Source of the DNA: CAZFDT01 sp964518335
GTDB lineage: Bacteria; Planctomycetota; Phycisphaerae; Phycisphaerales; Phycisphaeraceae
Length of the DNA stretch: 17,466 bases
Assembly: GCA_964518335.1 (NCBI GenBank)
Contig: CAZFDT010000101.1
Span: 1-17,466, forward strand
Direction of reading: 5' to 3'
The notes below the pieces were generated by a model that was not told the DNA's origin, did not search any database, and saw only the letters and a program-made list of their open reading frames with translations. The translations under genes were made by a program, and so were the position numbers. Of the stretch, positions 8,000-14,581 are shown in pieces (within the stretch, counting starts at the first letter, position 1; each line of letters starts with the position of its first letter).

Positions 8000-8028
8000 A
8001 ACATACATCGATGCGGGGGACAAATCAA
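8000..8028 (-). promoter_or_regulatory. Promoter of the tandem PEP-CTERM gene, TTGATT-N17-TATGTT
   Basis: On the minus strand TTGATT (8028-8023) and TATGTT (8005-8000) are 17 bases apart. Upstream, A-rich tracts (AAAAAGTC twice, about 8046-8029) resemble an UP element. Unlike several neighbours, this gene has a leader of about 45 bases with a GAGGGG ribosome site. Confidence 0.55.
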
Positions 8029-8198
8029 GACTTTTTTGACTTTTTATGGCGTGGCGCGTCGGGCGTCAGATCGCCGACTGCCGAGGCGCTGATGAGTACG
8101 CCCCCGGGAGCGCGCCGTGTGTGGGATGGCATGTCGTCGAACGAAACGCTCGGCACGCTGCGCGATGTTGTGTGGCGCCCAGCCGTGCGGCGTGGGCA

Positions 8199-8228
8199 TT
8201 GCCTCGCCCACGCCCGGCCGCGTACATT
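8199..8228 (+). promoter_or_regulatory. Promoter of the DUF1801 gene, TTGCCT-N18-TACATT, leaderless
   Basis: TTGCCT at 8199-8204 and TACATT at 8223-8228 are 18 bases apart. Six bases later comes the GTG at 8235, the start expected from the family alignment. No Shine-Dalgarno exists, so the transcript probably starts on the start codon. Confidence 0.55.
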
Positions 8229-8234
8229 GTGGTC

Positions 8235-8741
8235 GTGCAGAGCAAAGCCAAGACCGTTGCGGCGTACCTGGCGAGTCTGCCCGAGGATCGGCGGTCGGCG
8301 CTGCAGGCGGTGCGGCGGGTCATTCTGGCCAATCTGGATCAGGGGTATGAGGAGGGGATGCAGTACGGGATGATCGGGTACTACGTGCCGCATCGCATTT
8401 ATCCGCCGGGGTATCACTGTGACCCGAAGCAGCCGCTGCCCTTTGCGGGGCTGGCGTCGCAGAAGAGGTACATGTCGTTGTACCTGGGCATGTGCTATTG
8501 CGGGAGCGTGGAGGGCGAGGAGAGCAGCGAACTTCGGTGGTTCCGCCAGGCGTGGGCGCGGACGGGCAAGAAGCTCGACTCCGGGAATATGGGCAAGGTG
8601 TGCCTTCGCTTCAGGAAGGTGGAGGACCTGGCGCTGGAGGTGATCGGCGAGTCGATTCGGCGGATGCCGGTGCAGCGCTGGATCGCCGAGTATGGCACGG
8701 CGCGCCGAGCCGCGGGCGGCAGGAGCAAGCCCAAGCGGTGA
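8235..8741 (+). CDS. DUF1801 domain protein
   Basis: A 168-residue cytosolic protein of the DUF1801 (YdhG/YdeI-like) family. The whole length matches the family pattern as I know it: QSKAKTVAAYLASLPEDRR at the N-terminus, AVRRVILANLDQGYEEGM, YGMIGYYVPH, YPPGYHCDPKQPLPFAGLAS, a central beta part (YMSLYLGMCY), WFRQAWARTGKKLDSGNMGK-like and the final VCLRFRKVEDLALEVIGE. Biochemical role is unknown in the family. Start: family members begin MQSKA, which fits GTG at 8235 exactly. An in-frame GTG at 8229 would lie right against the -10 box. The frame continues upstream to 8046 with low-complexity residues and was rejected. The stop is followed by 81 bases before the next gene. Confidence 0.88.
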   Translation: MQSKAKTVAAYLASLPEDRRSALQAVRRVILANLDQGYEEGMQYGMIGYYVPHRIYPPGYHCDPKQPLPFAGLASQKRYMSLYLGMCYCGSVEGEESSELRWFRQAWARTGKKLDSGNMGKVCLRFRKVEDLALEVIGESIRRMPVQRWIAEYGTARRAAGGRSKPKR

Positions 8742-8786
8742 AGCGCGGCATGTCGGACGCGGGGGCGGGGCGTGTGGGTTGGAGGT

Positions 8787-8816
8787 TTGATTCGGGGCGG
8801 GGGGGCGTGATAGGCT
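8787..8816 (+). promoter_or_regulatory. Promoter of the small membrane protein gene, TTGATT-N18-TAGGCT, leaderless
   Basis: TTGATT at 8787-8792 and TAGGCT at 8811-8816 are 18 bases apart, with six bases to the ATG at 8823. The spacer is almost all G and C. A weak GCGGG directly touches the ATG, too close to act as a ribosome site. Confidence 0.5.
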
Positions 8817-8822
8817 TGCGGG

Positions 8823-9149
8823 ATGGCGCGGGTGTTTATCCATCAGGGTGGGTGGGGGTCGTTGGGCCAGGCGTGGTCGTCGGGTTGGGGCGGCGGCGCG
8901 CGAGCGGGGGGATGGGGCGATCGTGCGAAGCGGGCGGGGTGGATCGCGGCGGGGGTAGTGGTGCTGCTGCCGCTGGTGGCGTTGATGCTGGCGGCGGCGG
9001 TGGTGGGGGCGGCGGTCTTTGTGATCTATGGCTTGTTGTCGCGGGTGCTCACGGGCCTGGGCGCGGGGCGCCGTGCGGAAACGGGAGCGGATGCGCGGCA
9101 GAGCGATGATGGGCGGCGCAACGTCACCGTGATCGAGCGCGATGGGTAG
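8823..9149 (+). CDS. Small Gly/Trp-rich membrane protein, function unknown
   Basis: A 108-residue protein. Residues 1-38 are rich in Gly and Trp (VFIHQGGWGSLGQAWSSGW, then GGGARAGGWGDRAKRAG). Residues about 39-72 are a long Ala/Val/Leu stretch, either one long or two short membrane helices. The tail is charged and ends RNVTVIERDG. No family recognised. It lies 47 bases before the chosen MscS start, in the same direction, and the two are probably co-transcribed from the promoter at 8787. The compositional bias leaves some doubt, but a promoter at the correct distance and the linked membrane gene support it. Confidence 0.62.
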   Translation: MARVFIHQGGWGSLGQAWSSGWGGGARAGGWGDRAKRAGWIAAGVVVLLPLVALMLAAAVVGAAVFVIYGLLSRVLTGLGAGRRAETGADARQSDDGRRNVTVIERDG

Positions 9150-9195
9150 GGGGGGTGTGGACGACGAACGGGCGGGACATCTACCACGGAGTCGG

Positions 9196-10899
9196 ATGGC
9201 GATGACACGGACGTTACAGGGGTGGGTGCTGGTGCTGGTGGTGGCGGCGCAAGTGGCGGTGGCGATCGCGCAGTCGCCGCCGGAGGCGTCGTTGCTCCCC
9301 AAGGCGCCGGAGCTGGACAGTCCGCGTGCGACGCTGGCGACGTTTGTGGGCGCGATGCAGCGGGTGAGCGCGGGCGACGACGCGGCGCTGGAGACGGTGC
9401 TGGCGTGCTTCGACACGCCGCTGGCCAACCGTGTGGATCTCAAGGGCACGGCGAGACAGCTCTACGCGATTCTCGATCGGCTCAACGACAGTGACCTGGC
9501 GGGCACGCCCGGCGCGGCGGCGCTGGCGGCGCGGGCGCAGGCGGAGGGATTCAAGGCCCGTCGTTATGTGCTGTTTCCCAGGCCCGAGCACGCGTGGGTG
9601 TGGGAGAAACTTGGCCACGCGCCCGACGGCGAGGTGGTGATGGTCGCCGACGCGGGCGATCAGTGGCGGTTCGACACGCGGACGATCATGGGCGTGGATC
9701 GTCTGTACGAGAGCGTGAAGGATTTACCGCCGCGGGGGGAGGCGGCGGCGGAAACGCTGGCGAAGGGTCACGAGGGCGAGCCGGTGTTCACGCTGCTGGG
9801 TCCGACGTTCGATCGGACGCAGTGGTGGGGTTGGGGGGTGCTGCTGCTGGGGATCTTTGCGGGCCTGGCGAGCGGGAAGCTGGCGCAGGCGTTTTTGAAG
9901 GGGATGGCGGAGCGGTTCGAGGCGCGGGGCTGGCCGACGCACGCGGTGGCGGTGCGCAGCACGCTGAGCCCGGCGAGCCTGGCGCTGTTGACGACGGGCG
10001 TGTTCGTGGGGCTGCGTTTTGTCCACATGGAGCCGGTCATCGTGCTGTTCGCCCACCGGGTGGTGGCGCTGCTGTACCTGATTGCGGTGGCGTGGGCGTT
10101 GTACAACCTGGTGGAGGTGCTGGAGGCGGGGCTGCGCGGGCTGGTGGGTCAGACGGGAACGAAGCTCGACGACATGCTGCTGCCGCTGCTGCGCAAGAGC
10201 CTGCGTATTTTTCTGATCATTATCTTCACGCTGGTGGTGGCGCAGAACGTGTTCGGGCTGAACATCACGGGGTGGCTGGCGGGCCTGGGCATCGCGGGCC
10301 TGGCGGTGTCGCTGGCGGCGCAGGACTCGGTGAAGAACCTCTTCGGATCGATCACGGTCCTGCTGGATAAGCCGTTCGTCGTGGGCGACCGCATCGTGTT
10401 CGACGGCGTCGAAGGCACGGTGGAGGAGATCGGGTTCCGCTCGACGCGCATCCGCACGCTGGTGGGGCATCTGGTGACGGTTCCGAACATGCGGTTCATC
10501 GACAACAAGGTGGAGAACGTTGCCGCGCGCAAGAATCTGCGTCGCATCCTGGACGTGACGGTGACGTACGACACGCCGCTGGAGAAGATCGAGGAGGGTC
10601 TGCGGATCATCCGTGGGATTCTCGCCGAGGCGGAGTTTGTCGAGCCGTTCGACATGGAGAAGAGTCCGCCGCGGGTGTATTTCAACGACTACAACGCGGC
10701 GAGCCTGAACCTGCGGGTGATGTACTGGTATCAGCTCACGCAAGGCCGGGACTGGTGGAGCTACAACGAGCACGCGGAGCGATTCAACCTGAGGCTGTTG
10801 CGGGCGTTCGCCGATGCGGGGATCGAGTTCGCGTTCCCGACGCAGACGCTGTACCTGGCGGGGGATCCGAAGCGACCGCTGGAGGGCCGGCCGGCATAA
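9196..10899 (+). CDS. MscS-family mechanosensitive channel with extracytoplasmic N-terminal domain
   Basis: Inner-membrane channel that would open on hypo-osmotic shock and release small solutes. Length 567 residues, about twice E. coli MscS. Order: signal peptide about 1-27 (hydrophobic VLVLVVAAQVAVAIA), a soluble domain about 30-215 starting with SPRATLATFVGAM, membrane helices about 220-245, 270-290, 295-320 and 335-355, then the Gly/Ala pore helix (GWLAGLGIAGLAVSLAAQD, about 359-377) followed by NLFGSITVLLDKPFVVGD and the beta domain with VEEIGFRSTRIRTL and VTVPN. The C-terminal vestibule is present to DPKRPLEGRPA. ATG 9196 has GGAG four bases before it; ATG 9202 has the same GGAG at ten bases and is equally possible. 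An upstream ATG at 9142 overlaps the previous stop but would put a charged stretch before the signal peptide. Confidence 0.9.
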   Translation: MAMTRTLQGWVLVLVVAAQVAVAIAQSPPEASLLPKAPELDSPRATLATFVGAMQRVSAGDDAALETVLACFDTPLANRVDLKGTARQLYAILDRLNDSDLAGTPGAAALAARAQAEGFKARRYVLFPRPEHAWVWEKLGHAPDGEVVMVADAGDQWRFDTRTIMGVDRLYESVKDLPPRGEAAAETLAKGHEGEPVFTLLGPTFDRTQWWGWGVLLLGIFAGLASGKLAQAFLKGMAERFEARGWPTHAVAVRSTLSPASLALLTTGVFVGLRFVHMEPVIVLFAHRVVALLYLIAVAWALYNLVEVLEAGLRGLVGQTGTKLDDMLLPLLRKSLRIFLIIIFTLVVAQNVFGLNITGWLAGLGIAGLAVSLAAQDSVKNLFGSITVLLDKPFVVGDRIVFDGVEGTVEEIGFRSTRIRTLVGHLVTVPNMRFIDNKVENVAARKNLRRILDVTVTYDTPLEKIEEGLRIIRGILAEAEFVEPFDMEKSPPRVYFNDYNAASLNLRVMYWYQLTQGRDWWSYNEHAERFNLRLLRAFADAGIEFAFPTQTLYLAGDPKRPLEGRPA

Positions 10900-10932
10900 T
10901 CGGCACGGGCGTCGCGGCAGTGAAACGGCGTC

Positions 10933-10966
10933 GCACCCCGCACTCGGGTGCCACGGATGTTTTTTT
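10933..10966 (+). terminator. Probable intrinsic terminator after the MscS gene
   Basis: GCACCC (10933-10938) pairs with GGGTGC (10946-10951) around a 7-base loop, 34 bases past the stop. A run of seven T comes at 10960-10966, eight bases after the stem. The T-run also supplies part of the -35 of the lpxC promoter. Moderate because of the gap. Confidence 0.42.
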
Positions 10967-10992
10967 ACTACGTTCCAGCGGGCCAGTAGAAT
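10964..10992 (+). promoter_or_regulatory. Promoter of the lpxC-fabZ / lpxA genes, TTTACT-N17-TAGAAT
   Basis: TTTACT at 10964-10969 and TAGAAT at 10987-10992 are 17 bases apart. The predicted start near 10999 gives a leader of about 80 bases before the ATG at 11079, longer than at most other genes here. Confidence 0.55.
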
Positions 10993-11078
10993 CATGATCT
11001 TGGGCCGCGTGCGGCTTGGCGAGCCCGTCGGGTCCAGTGCCCCGGCGGTGTGCGTCACGCCGCCGACGGCGAGGAGCC

Positions 11079-12395
11079 ATGGACACCGCGCGTCAACACA
11101 CCATCGGCAAGGCGGCGACACTTCGCGGCAGGGGCCTCTTCGGTGGCCAGGCCGTCGAAGTGACGTTTGGGCCCGCGCCGGCCAACCACGGCGTCGTGTT
11201 CGTCCGCAAGGACCTGGGCGGCAAGCAGGTCCCCGCCCGCATCCAGAATGTCGTCAAACGCCCCCGCCGCACCGCCCTCAAGCGCGACGACGCCGAGATC
11301 CACACCTGCGAGCACGTCATGTCGGCGGTCGCCGGCCTGCGCATCGACAACCTCGTCATCGAGATGGACGCGCCCGAGCTGCCTGCCTTCGACGGGTCGG
11401 CGACGCCGTTCGTCGAGTCGCTCGAAGCCGCCGGCGTCAGCGAGATCGACGCGCCGCGCCAGTCGATCATCGTGCGCGAGCCGGTGACGGTGAAGCTCGA
11501 GGACGCGATGATCGCCGCCCTGCCCTGCGACGAGCCGGACATGCAGGTGCTCTACGAGCTGGACTACGGCCAGGGCACGCCCCTGGGTCGGCAAGTGCGC
11601 CACTTCGACTTCCGCAACGGCGACTACCTCCACGAGATCGCACCCGCCCGCACTTACTGTCTCGAAGCCGAGGCCCGCGAACTGCGCGCCCGCGGCATGG
11701 CGACCCACCTGTCGGAAAAAGACATCCTCGTCATCGGCGACAGTGGCCCCCTGGGCGACAACGCCCTGCGATTTCCCGACGAGCCGGTCCGCCACAAGAT
11801 GCTCGATCTCATCGGCGACCTCTATCTCATCGGCGCGCCCATCCAGGGCCGCATCATCGCCTACAAGTCGGGCCACCCGCTCAACCACATGCTCGCCCGC
11901 GCCTTGCTGCGCCAGCACGAGGCCCATCGCCGCGCCCAGCTCGCCGCCGACAGCGTCGCCATCGACATCCGCAAGCTCATGCGCATGCTGCCGCACCGAT
12001 TCCCCATGCTGCTGGTCGATCGTGTGCTGGAGATCGACGAGGACCATCGCGCCGTGGGCGTGAAGAACGTGACGATCAACGAGCCGTTCTTCCAGGGCCA
12101 CTACCCGACGACGCCGATCATGCCGGGCGTGCTGGTGGTCGAGGCGATGGCGCAGTTGTCCGGCGTGCTGATCGGGCAGACGCTCGAGCACACGGGCAAG
12201 CTGGCGGTGCTGCTGAGCCTGGACCGGGTGAAGCTGCGCAAGCCGGTGACGCCGGGCGACCAGTTGGTGCTGGAGGCCGAGACGGTGCGGGTGCGCAGCC
12301 GCATCGCGCACATGCGCTGCCGGGCGTACGTGGGCCAGGACGTGGCCGCCGAGGCCGAAGTCAAGTTCATGCTGGTGGACGACGAACAGGAGTAA
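11079..12395 (+). CDS. lpxC/fabZ: Bifunctional LpxC deacetylase / FabZ dehydratase fusion
   Basis: Residues 1-290 are LpxC, the zinc UDP-3-O-acyl-GlcNAc deacetylase that commits the pathway to lipid A. Visible active-site residues: Glu78 and His79 in HTCEHVMSAVAG, His239 and Asp243 in HKMLDLIGDL, and His266 in KSGHPLNH. They correspond to E. coli Glu78, His79, His238, Asp242 and His265. Residues about 295-438 are FabZ, the (3R)-hydroxyacyl-ACP dehydratase of fatty acid synthesis: LPHRFPMLLVDRV, then NEPFFQGHYP with catalytic His341 and PGVLVVEAMAQ with Glu355. Together they act at the branch between fatty acid and lipid A synthesis, in the cytosol. Such fusions are known from Bacteroidetes and planctomycete-type bacteria. 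ATG 11079 has GAGGAG close before it; the frame runs upstream to 11016 as an Arg-rich shadow. lpxA follows 12 bases after the stop. Confidence 0.95.
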   Translation: MDTARQHTIGKAATLRGRGLFGGQAVEVTFGPAPANHGVVFVRKDLGGKQVPARIQNVVKRPRRTALKRDDAEIHTCEHVMSAVAGLRIDNLVIEMDAPELPAFDGSATPFVESLEAAGVSEIDAPRQSIIVREPVTVKLEDAMIAALPCDEPDMQVLYELDYGQGTPLGRQVRHFDFRNGDYLHEIAPARTYCLEAEARELRARGMATHLSEKDILVIGDSGPLGDNALRFPDEPVRHKMLDLIGDLYLIGAPIQGRIIAYKSGHPLNHMLARALLRQHEAHRRAQLAADSVAIDIRKLMRMLPHRFPMLLVDRVLEIDEDHRAVGVKNVTINEPFFQGHYPTTPIMPGVLVVEAMAQLSGVLIGQTLEHTGKLAVLLSLDRVKLRKPVTPGDQLVLEAETVRVRSRIAHMRCRAYVGQDVAAEAEVKFMLVDDEQE

Positions 12396-12407
12396 AGCCA
12401 CTTCGAC

Positions 12408-13253
12408 ATGCCCACGATTCACCCTTCTTCCGTGATCGAGCCCGGGGCGCAACTCGCCGTCGACGTGGTCGTCGGCCCGTTCTGTTACGTCGGCCCCAAG
12501 GTCACGCTGGGCCCGCGCACGCGGCTGGTGTCGCACGTGACGATCCTCGGCCGCACCACGCTGGGCGCGGGCAACGTCGTCTGGCCCCAGGCCGTCCTCG
12601 GCGGCGACCCCCAGGACCTCAAGTTCAAGGGCGAGGACAGCCAGCTCATCATCGGCGACGGCAACGAAATCCGCGAGTCGGCGACCATCCATAAGGGCAC
12701 CGCCAACGGCGGCGGCGTCACCCGCATCGGCCACCGCAACCTCATCATGGCCTACGTCCACCTCGGACACGACTGCATCGTCGCAGACCACTGCATCATC
12801 GCCAACGCCGTCCAGTGCGCCGGCCACATCCACATCCACCACCACGCCAACATCGGCGGCGCCACCGCCATCCACCACTTCGTCACCATCGGCCACTACG
12901 CCTACGTCGGCGGACTCAGCCGCATCGTCCACGACGTGCCACCCTTCATGGTCGTCGAGGGCAACCCCCAACGCGTCCGCGGCGTCAACGTCATCGGCCT
13001 CACCCGCCACGGGTTCACCGACCTCGACAAAGATCACCTCAAAGACGCCTGGCGACACATCTTCCGCCACAACGTCGAGAACAACGGCGTCGGCGCCACC
13101 GCCCGCGCCGTCACCGAAGTCGAGTCCCGATACCCCGACGACCCCCACATCGCCGCCCTGCTCCTGGCCATCCGCAACACCACCGCAGGAACCCACGGCC
13201 GATACCTCGAAGCCCTCCGCAAAGACAACCGCTACACCAACCCGGTGAAGTGA
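12408..13253 (+). CDS. lpxA: Acyl-ACP--UDP-GlcNAc O-acyltransferase (LpxA)
   Basis: First enzyme of lipid A synthesis: transfers a 3-hydroxyacyl chain from ACP to UDP-N-acetylglucosamine in the cytosol. 281 residues, close to the usual 260-270 plus a short tail. The N-terminal two thirds show left-handed beta-helix hexapeptides (SSVIEPGAQLAVDVVVGPFC and onward). The catalytic histidine is His121 in HLGHDCIVADHCIIAN. Downstream, GGATAIHHFVTIG, VPPFMVVEGNPQRVRGVNVIGL and TRHGF match LpxA rather than LpxD or other hexapeptide transferases. A helical C-terminus follows. The start lies 12 bases after lpxC-fabZ, and AGGAG spans that gene's stop at a long spacing. It follows its pathway successor in the same transcript, though the enzymes act in the order LpxA then LpxC. 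Confidence 0.95.
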   Translation: MPTIHPSSVIEPGAQLAVDVVVGPFCYVGPKVTLGPRTRLVSHVTILGRTTLGAGNVVWPQAVLGGDPQDLKFKGEDSQLIIGDGNEIRESATIHKGTANGGGVTRIGHRNLIMAYVHLGHDCIVADHCIIANAVQCAGHIHIHHHANIGGATAIHHFVTIGHYAYVGGLSRIVHDVPPFMVVEGNPQRVRGVNVIGLTRHGFTDLDKDHLKDAWRHIFRHNVENNGVGATARAVTEVESRYPDDPHIAALLLAIRNTTAGTHGRYLEALRKDNRYTNPVK

Positions 13254-13272
13254 TCGATGATGGATGATGGTT

Positions 13273-13340
13273 GATGGATGATGTGCCAAGGCATTCATCC
13301 TGCCGATATCATCCTCGCCATGCCTTCAACATCATCCATC
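13273..13340. repeat. Interrupted inverted repeat with ATGG/CCAT repeats around the epimerase start
   Basis: GATGGATGATGT (13273-13284) is complementary to ACATCATCCATC (13329-13340), and inside it AAGGCAT (13288-13294) pairs with ATGCCTT (13320-13326). The stem holds 12 and 7 pairs with small bulges around a 25-base loop that carries the -10 box. The ATG lies in the inner stem. Both arms extend outward into imperfect GATGATG-type and CATCATC-type repeats (about 13254-13284 and 13328-13365); the right-hand repeats encode the first residues of the protein. Confidence 0.75.
13307..13312 (+). promoter_or_regulatory. Candidate leaderless -10 box for the epimerase gene
   Basis: TATCAT lies seven bases before the ATG at 13320, the same geometry as at four other genes here. 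No -35 hexamer is convincing at 17-18 bases upstream (GCCAAG/TGCCAA region), so an internal promoter is only a possibility. Otherwise the gene is read from lpxA. Confidence 0.35.
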
Positions 13341-14309
13341 ATCCATCATCCATCACCCATCCTCATCACCGGCGCCGCCGGCATGGTCGGGTCCCACCTC
13401 GTCGAGCGCCTCATCGCCCGCGGCATCCGTGTCGTCGCTGTCGATAACTTCAACGACTACTACAGCCCGCAGCAGAAGCGCCGCAACGTCGCCCGGTTCG
13501 AGCAGAACCCGCTGGTGACGATGGCCGAAGTGGACATCCGCGACGCCAAGGCGATCATGGCTCTCTTTGAGAAGCATCTTCCGGGGGCAGTGGCCCACCT
13601 CGCCGCCATGGCCAACGTCCGCTACTCCATCGGCCGCACGCCCCTCTACACCGAAGTCAACATCAACGGCTCGGTCAACCTCCTCGAAGCCGCACGCCTC
13701 CACGGCGCCAACATCTTCGTCTTCGCCTCCACCAGCAGCATCTACGGCAACACCACCGTCCTGCCCTTCATCGAAACCGACCCCTGCAACCAGCCCCTGT
13801 CCGCTTACCCCGCTTCCAAGAAGGCCGTCGAACTCCTCGGCTACACCTACCACAACCTCCACGGGCTCAACTTCACCGCCGTGCGCTTCTTCAGCGTCTA
13901 TGGCCCCCGCGCCCGGCCCGACATGATGCCCTTCATGACCACCGACGCCATCGTCAAGGGCAAGACCCTCACCCTCTTCGACGCCGGACAGATGAAACGC
14001 GACTGGACCTACGTCGAGGACATCGTCGCCGGCGTCGACGCCGCCCTGCACACCCCCCTCGGGTACGACATCATCAACCTCGGCCGCGGCGAACCCGTCC
14101 TCATGGCCGACTTCGTCACCATCGTCGAAGACCTCGTCGGCAAAAAAGCCGTCCTCGACACACCCCCCGCCCCGCCCAGCGAACTCAAAGTCAACTTCGC
14201 CAGCATCGACAAGGCCCGCAAACGCCTCGCCTACCACCCCACCACCGACGTGCGCACCGGCATGACCCGGCTATGGGAGTGGTACCAACGCGAGTACCCG
14301 CAAACGTAG
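13320..14309 (+). CDS. NAD-dependent epimerase/dehydratase, UDP-glucuronate 4-epimerase-like
   Basis: Short-chain dehydrogenase-type sugar nucleotide enzyme of 329 residues, usual length. The NAD-binding Rossmann motif is ILITGAAGMVGSHL (Gly18, Gly21, Gly24), with DNFNDYYSPQQKRRN after the second strand, HLAAMANVRYSI, FASTSSIYGN, and the catalytic YxxxK as Tyr163 and Lys167 (SAYPASKK). DNFNDYY, RFFSVYGPRARPDM and RDWTYVEDIVAGV are typical of UDP-glucuronate epimerases, but related epimerases acting on other UDP sugars are not excluded. Its place after lpxA suggests a role in LPS or capsule sugars. It ends with WEWYQREYPQT, close to the usual C-terminus. The first 13 residues (PSTSSIIHHPSP) are longer than the common MKILVTG start and come from the CATC repeat. 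ATG 13320 is the best start; an in-frame ATG at 13278 lies within the left arm. Confidence 0.88.
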   Translation: MPSTSSIIHHPSPILITGAAGMVGSHLVERLIARGIRVVAVDNFNDYYSPQQKRRNVARFEQNPLVTMAEVDIRDAKAIMALFEKHLPGAVAHLAAMANVRYSIGRTPLYTEVNINGSVNLLEAARLHGANIFVFASTSSIYGNTTVLPFIETDPCNQPLSAYPASKKAVELLGYTYHNLHGLNFTAVRFFSVYGPRARPDMMPFMTTDAIVKGKTLTLFDAGQMKRDWTYVEDIVAGVDAALHTPLGYDIINLGRGEPVLMADFVTIVEDLVGKKAVLDTPPAPPSELKVNFASIDKARKRLAYHPTTDVRTGMTRLWEWYQREYPQT

Positions 14310-14359
14310 CCGCCGCCGTGACGCCGCGATCCATCCCCCGGCAAAGACGCCGCAACCTT

Positions 14360-14388
14360 TTGCCATCGCCACGGGCCCATGCTAAACT
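14360..14388 (+). promoter_or_regulatory. Promoter of tRNA-Gly, TTGCCA-N17-TAAACT
   Basis: TTGCCA at 14360-14365 and TAAACT at 14383-14388 are 17 bases apart. Transcription would start near 14395, giving a leader of about 78 bases. The leader holds a stem, AAGCC at 14415 with GGCTT at 14435 plus an inner GGCC pair, possibly for processing. Confidence 0.6.
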
Positions 14389-14472
14389 TTGACAATCGTT
14401 AGCCCGTCGCCCCTAAGCCCCGGCCACCGGCCTCGGCTTCGGACGCGATGGCCCCAACGCACCCTTCGCCCC

Positions 14473-14544
14473 GCGGGTGTAGCTCAGTGGTAGAGCGTCA
14501 CGTTGCCAACGTGAATGTCGAGGGTTCGAGTCCCTTCACCCGCT
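14473..14544 (+). tRNA. tRNA-Gly (anticodon GCC)
   Basis: A full cloverleaf can be drawn by eye. The acceptor arm GCGGGTG (14473-14479) pairs with CACCCGC (14537-14543), and the discriminator is T at 14544. The D arm is GCTC/GAGC. The anticodon stem is TCACG/CGTGA with loop TTGCCAA, so the anticodon GCC lies at 14505-14507 and reads GGC/GGT glycine codons. The T arm has GTTCGAGTC-type loop sequence (GGTTCGAGTCCC). CCA is not encoded. The 3' side borders a decayed integrated element whose integrase frame runs into the tRNA from the opposite strand, as is usual at tRNA integration sites. Confidence 0.96.
14522..14544. other. Probable integration (att) site in the tRNA-Gly 3' end
   Basis: Tyrosine recombinases commonly target the T arm and 3' end of tRNA genes. 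An integrase relic is directly adjacent, with its reading frame continuing through the tRNA. No second copy of GGTTCGAGTCCCTTCACC is present in the window, so the opposite end of the element must lie beyond 17466 or be lost. Confidence 0.45.
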
Positions 14545-14551
14545 TCCGACG

Positions 14552-14581
14552 ACGACCCGGTGCCCCACGGTGCCGGGTCGT
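14552..14581 (+). terminator. Hairpin after tRNA-Gly, likely terminator or processing signal
   Basis: ACGACCCGG (14552-14560) pairs perfectly with CCGGGTCGT (14573-14581), seven bases after the tRNA. GTCGTTGTGTG follows rather than a T-run, so rho-independent termination is plausible but not certain. Confidence 0.5.

Noticed and set aside
8046..8234. Upstream extension of the DUF1801 gene to 8046
   Set aside because: The family starts at MQSKA, and the extension crosses the likely promoter and has no coding character.
9724..11121. A 465-codon minus-strand frame opposite the MscS gene
   Set aside because: His/Arg/Gln-rich antisense shadow with no motif; the plus strand encodes the full MscS signature.
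11055..13298. A 747-codon minus-strand open frame rich in Val, Asp, Ala and His, antisense to lpxC-fabZ and lpxA
   Set aside because: It lies exactly opposite genes with complete active sites. Its biased composition is what a high-GC coding strand gives when read in antisense, and no family motif is visible.
13254..13365. GATG/CATC repeats as a CRISPR array or microsatellite only
   Set aside because: There are no regular unique spacers, so not CRISPR. The arms are complementary to each other, so an inverted repeat describes them better than a simple microsatellite.
13353..14237. A 294-codon minus-strand frame opposite the epimerase
   Set aside because: Gly/Asp/Glu/Val-biased shadow of the Rossmann enzyme on the other strand.
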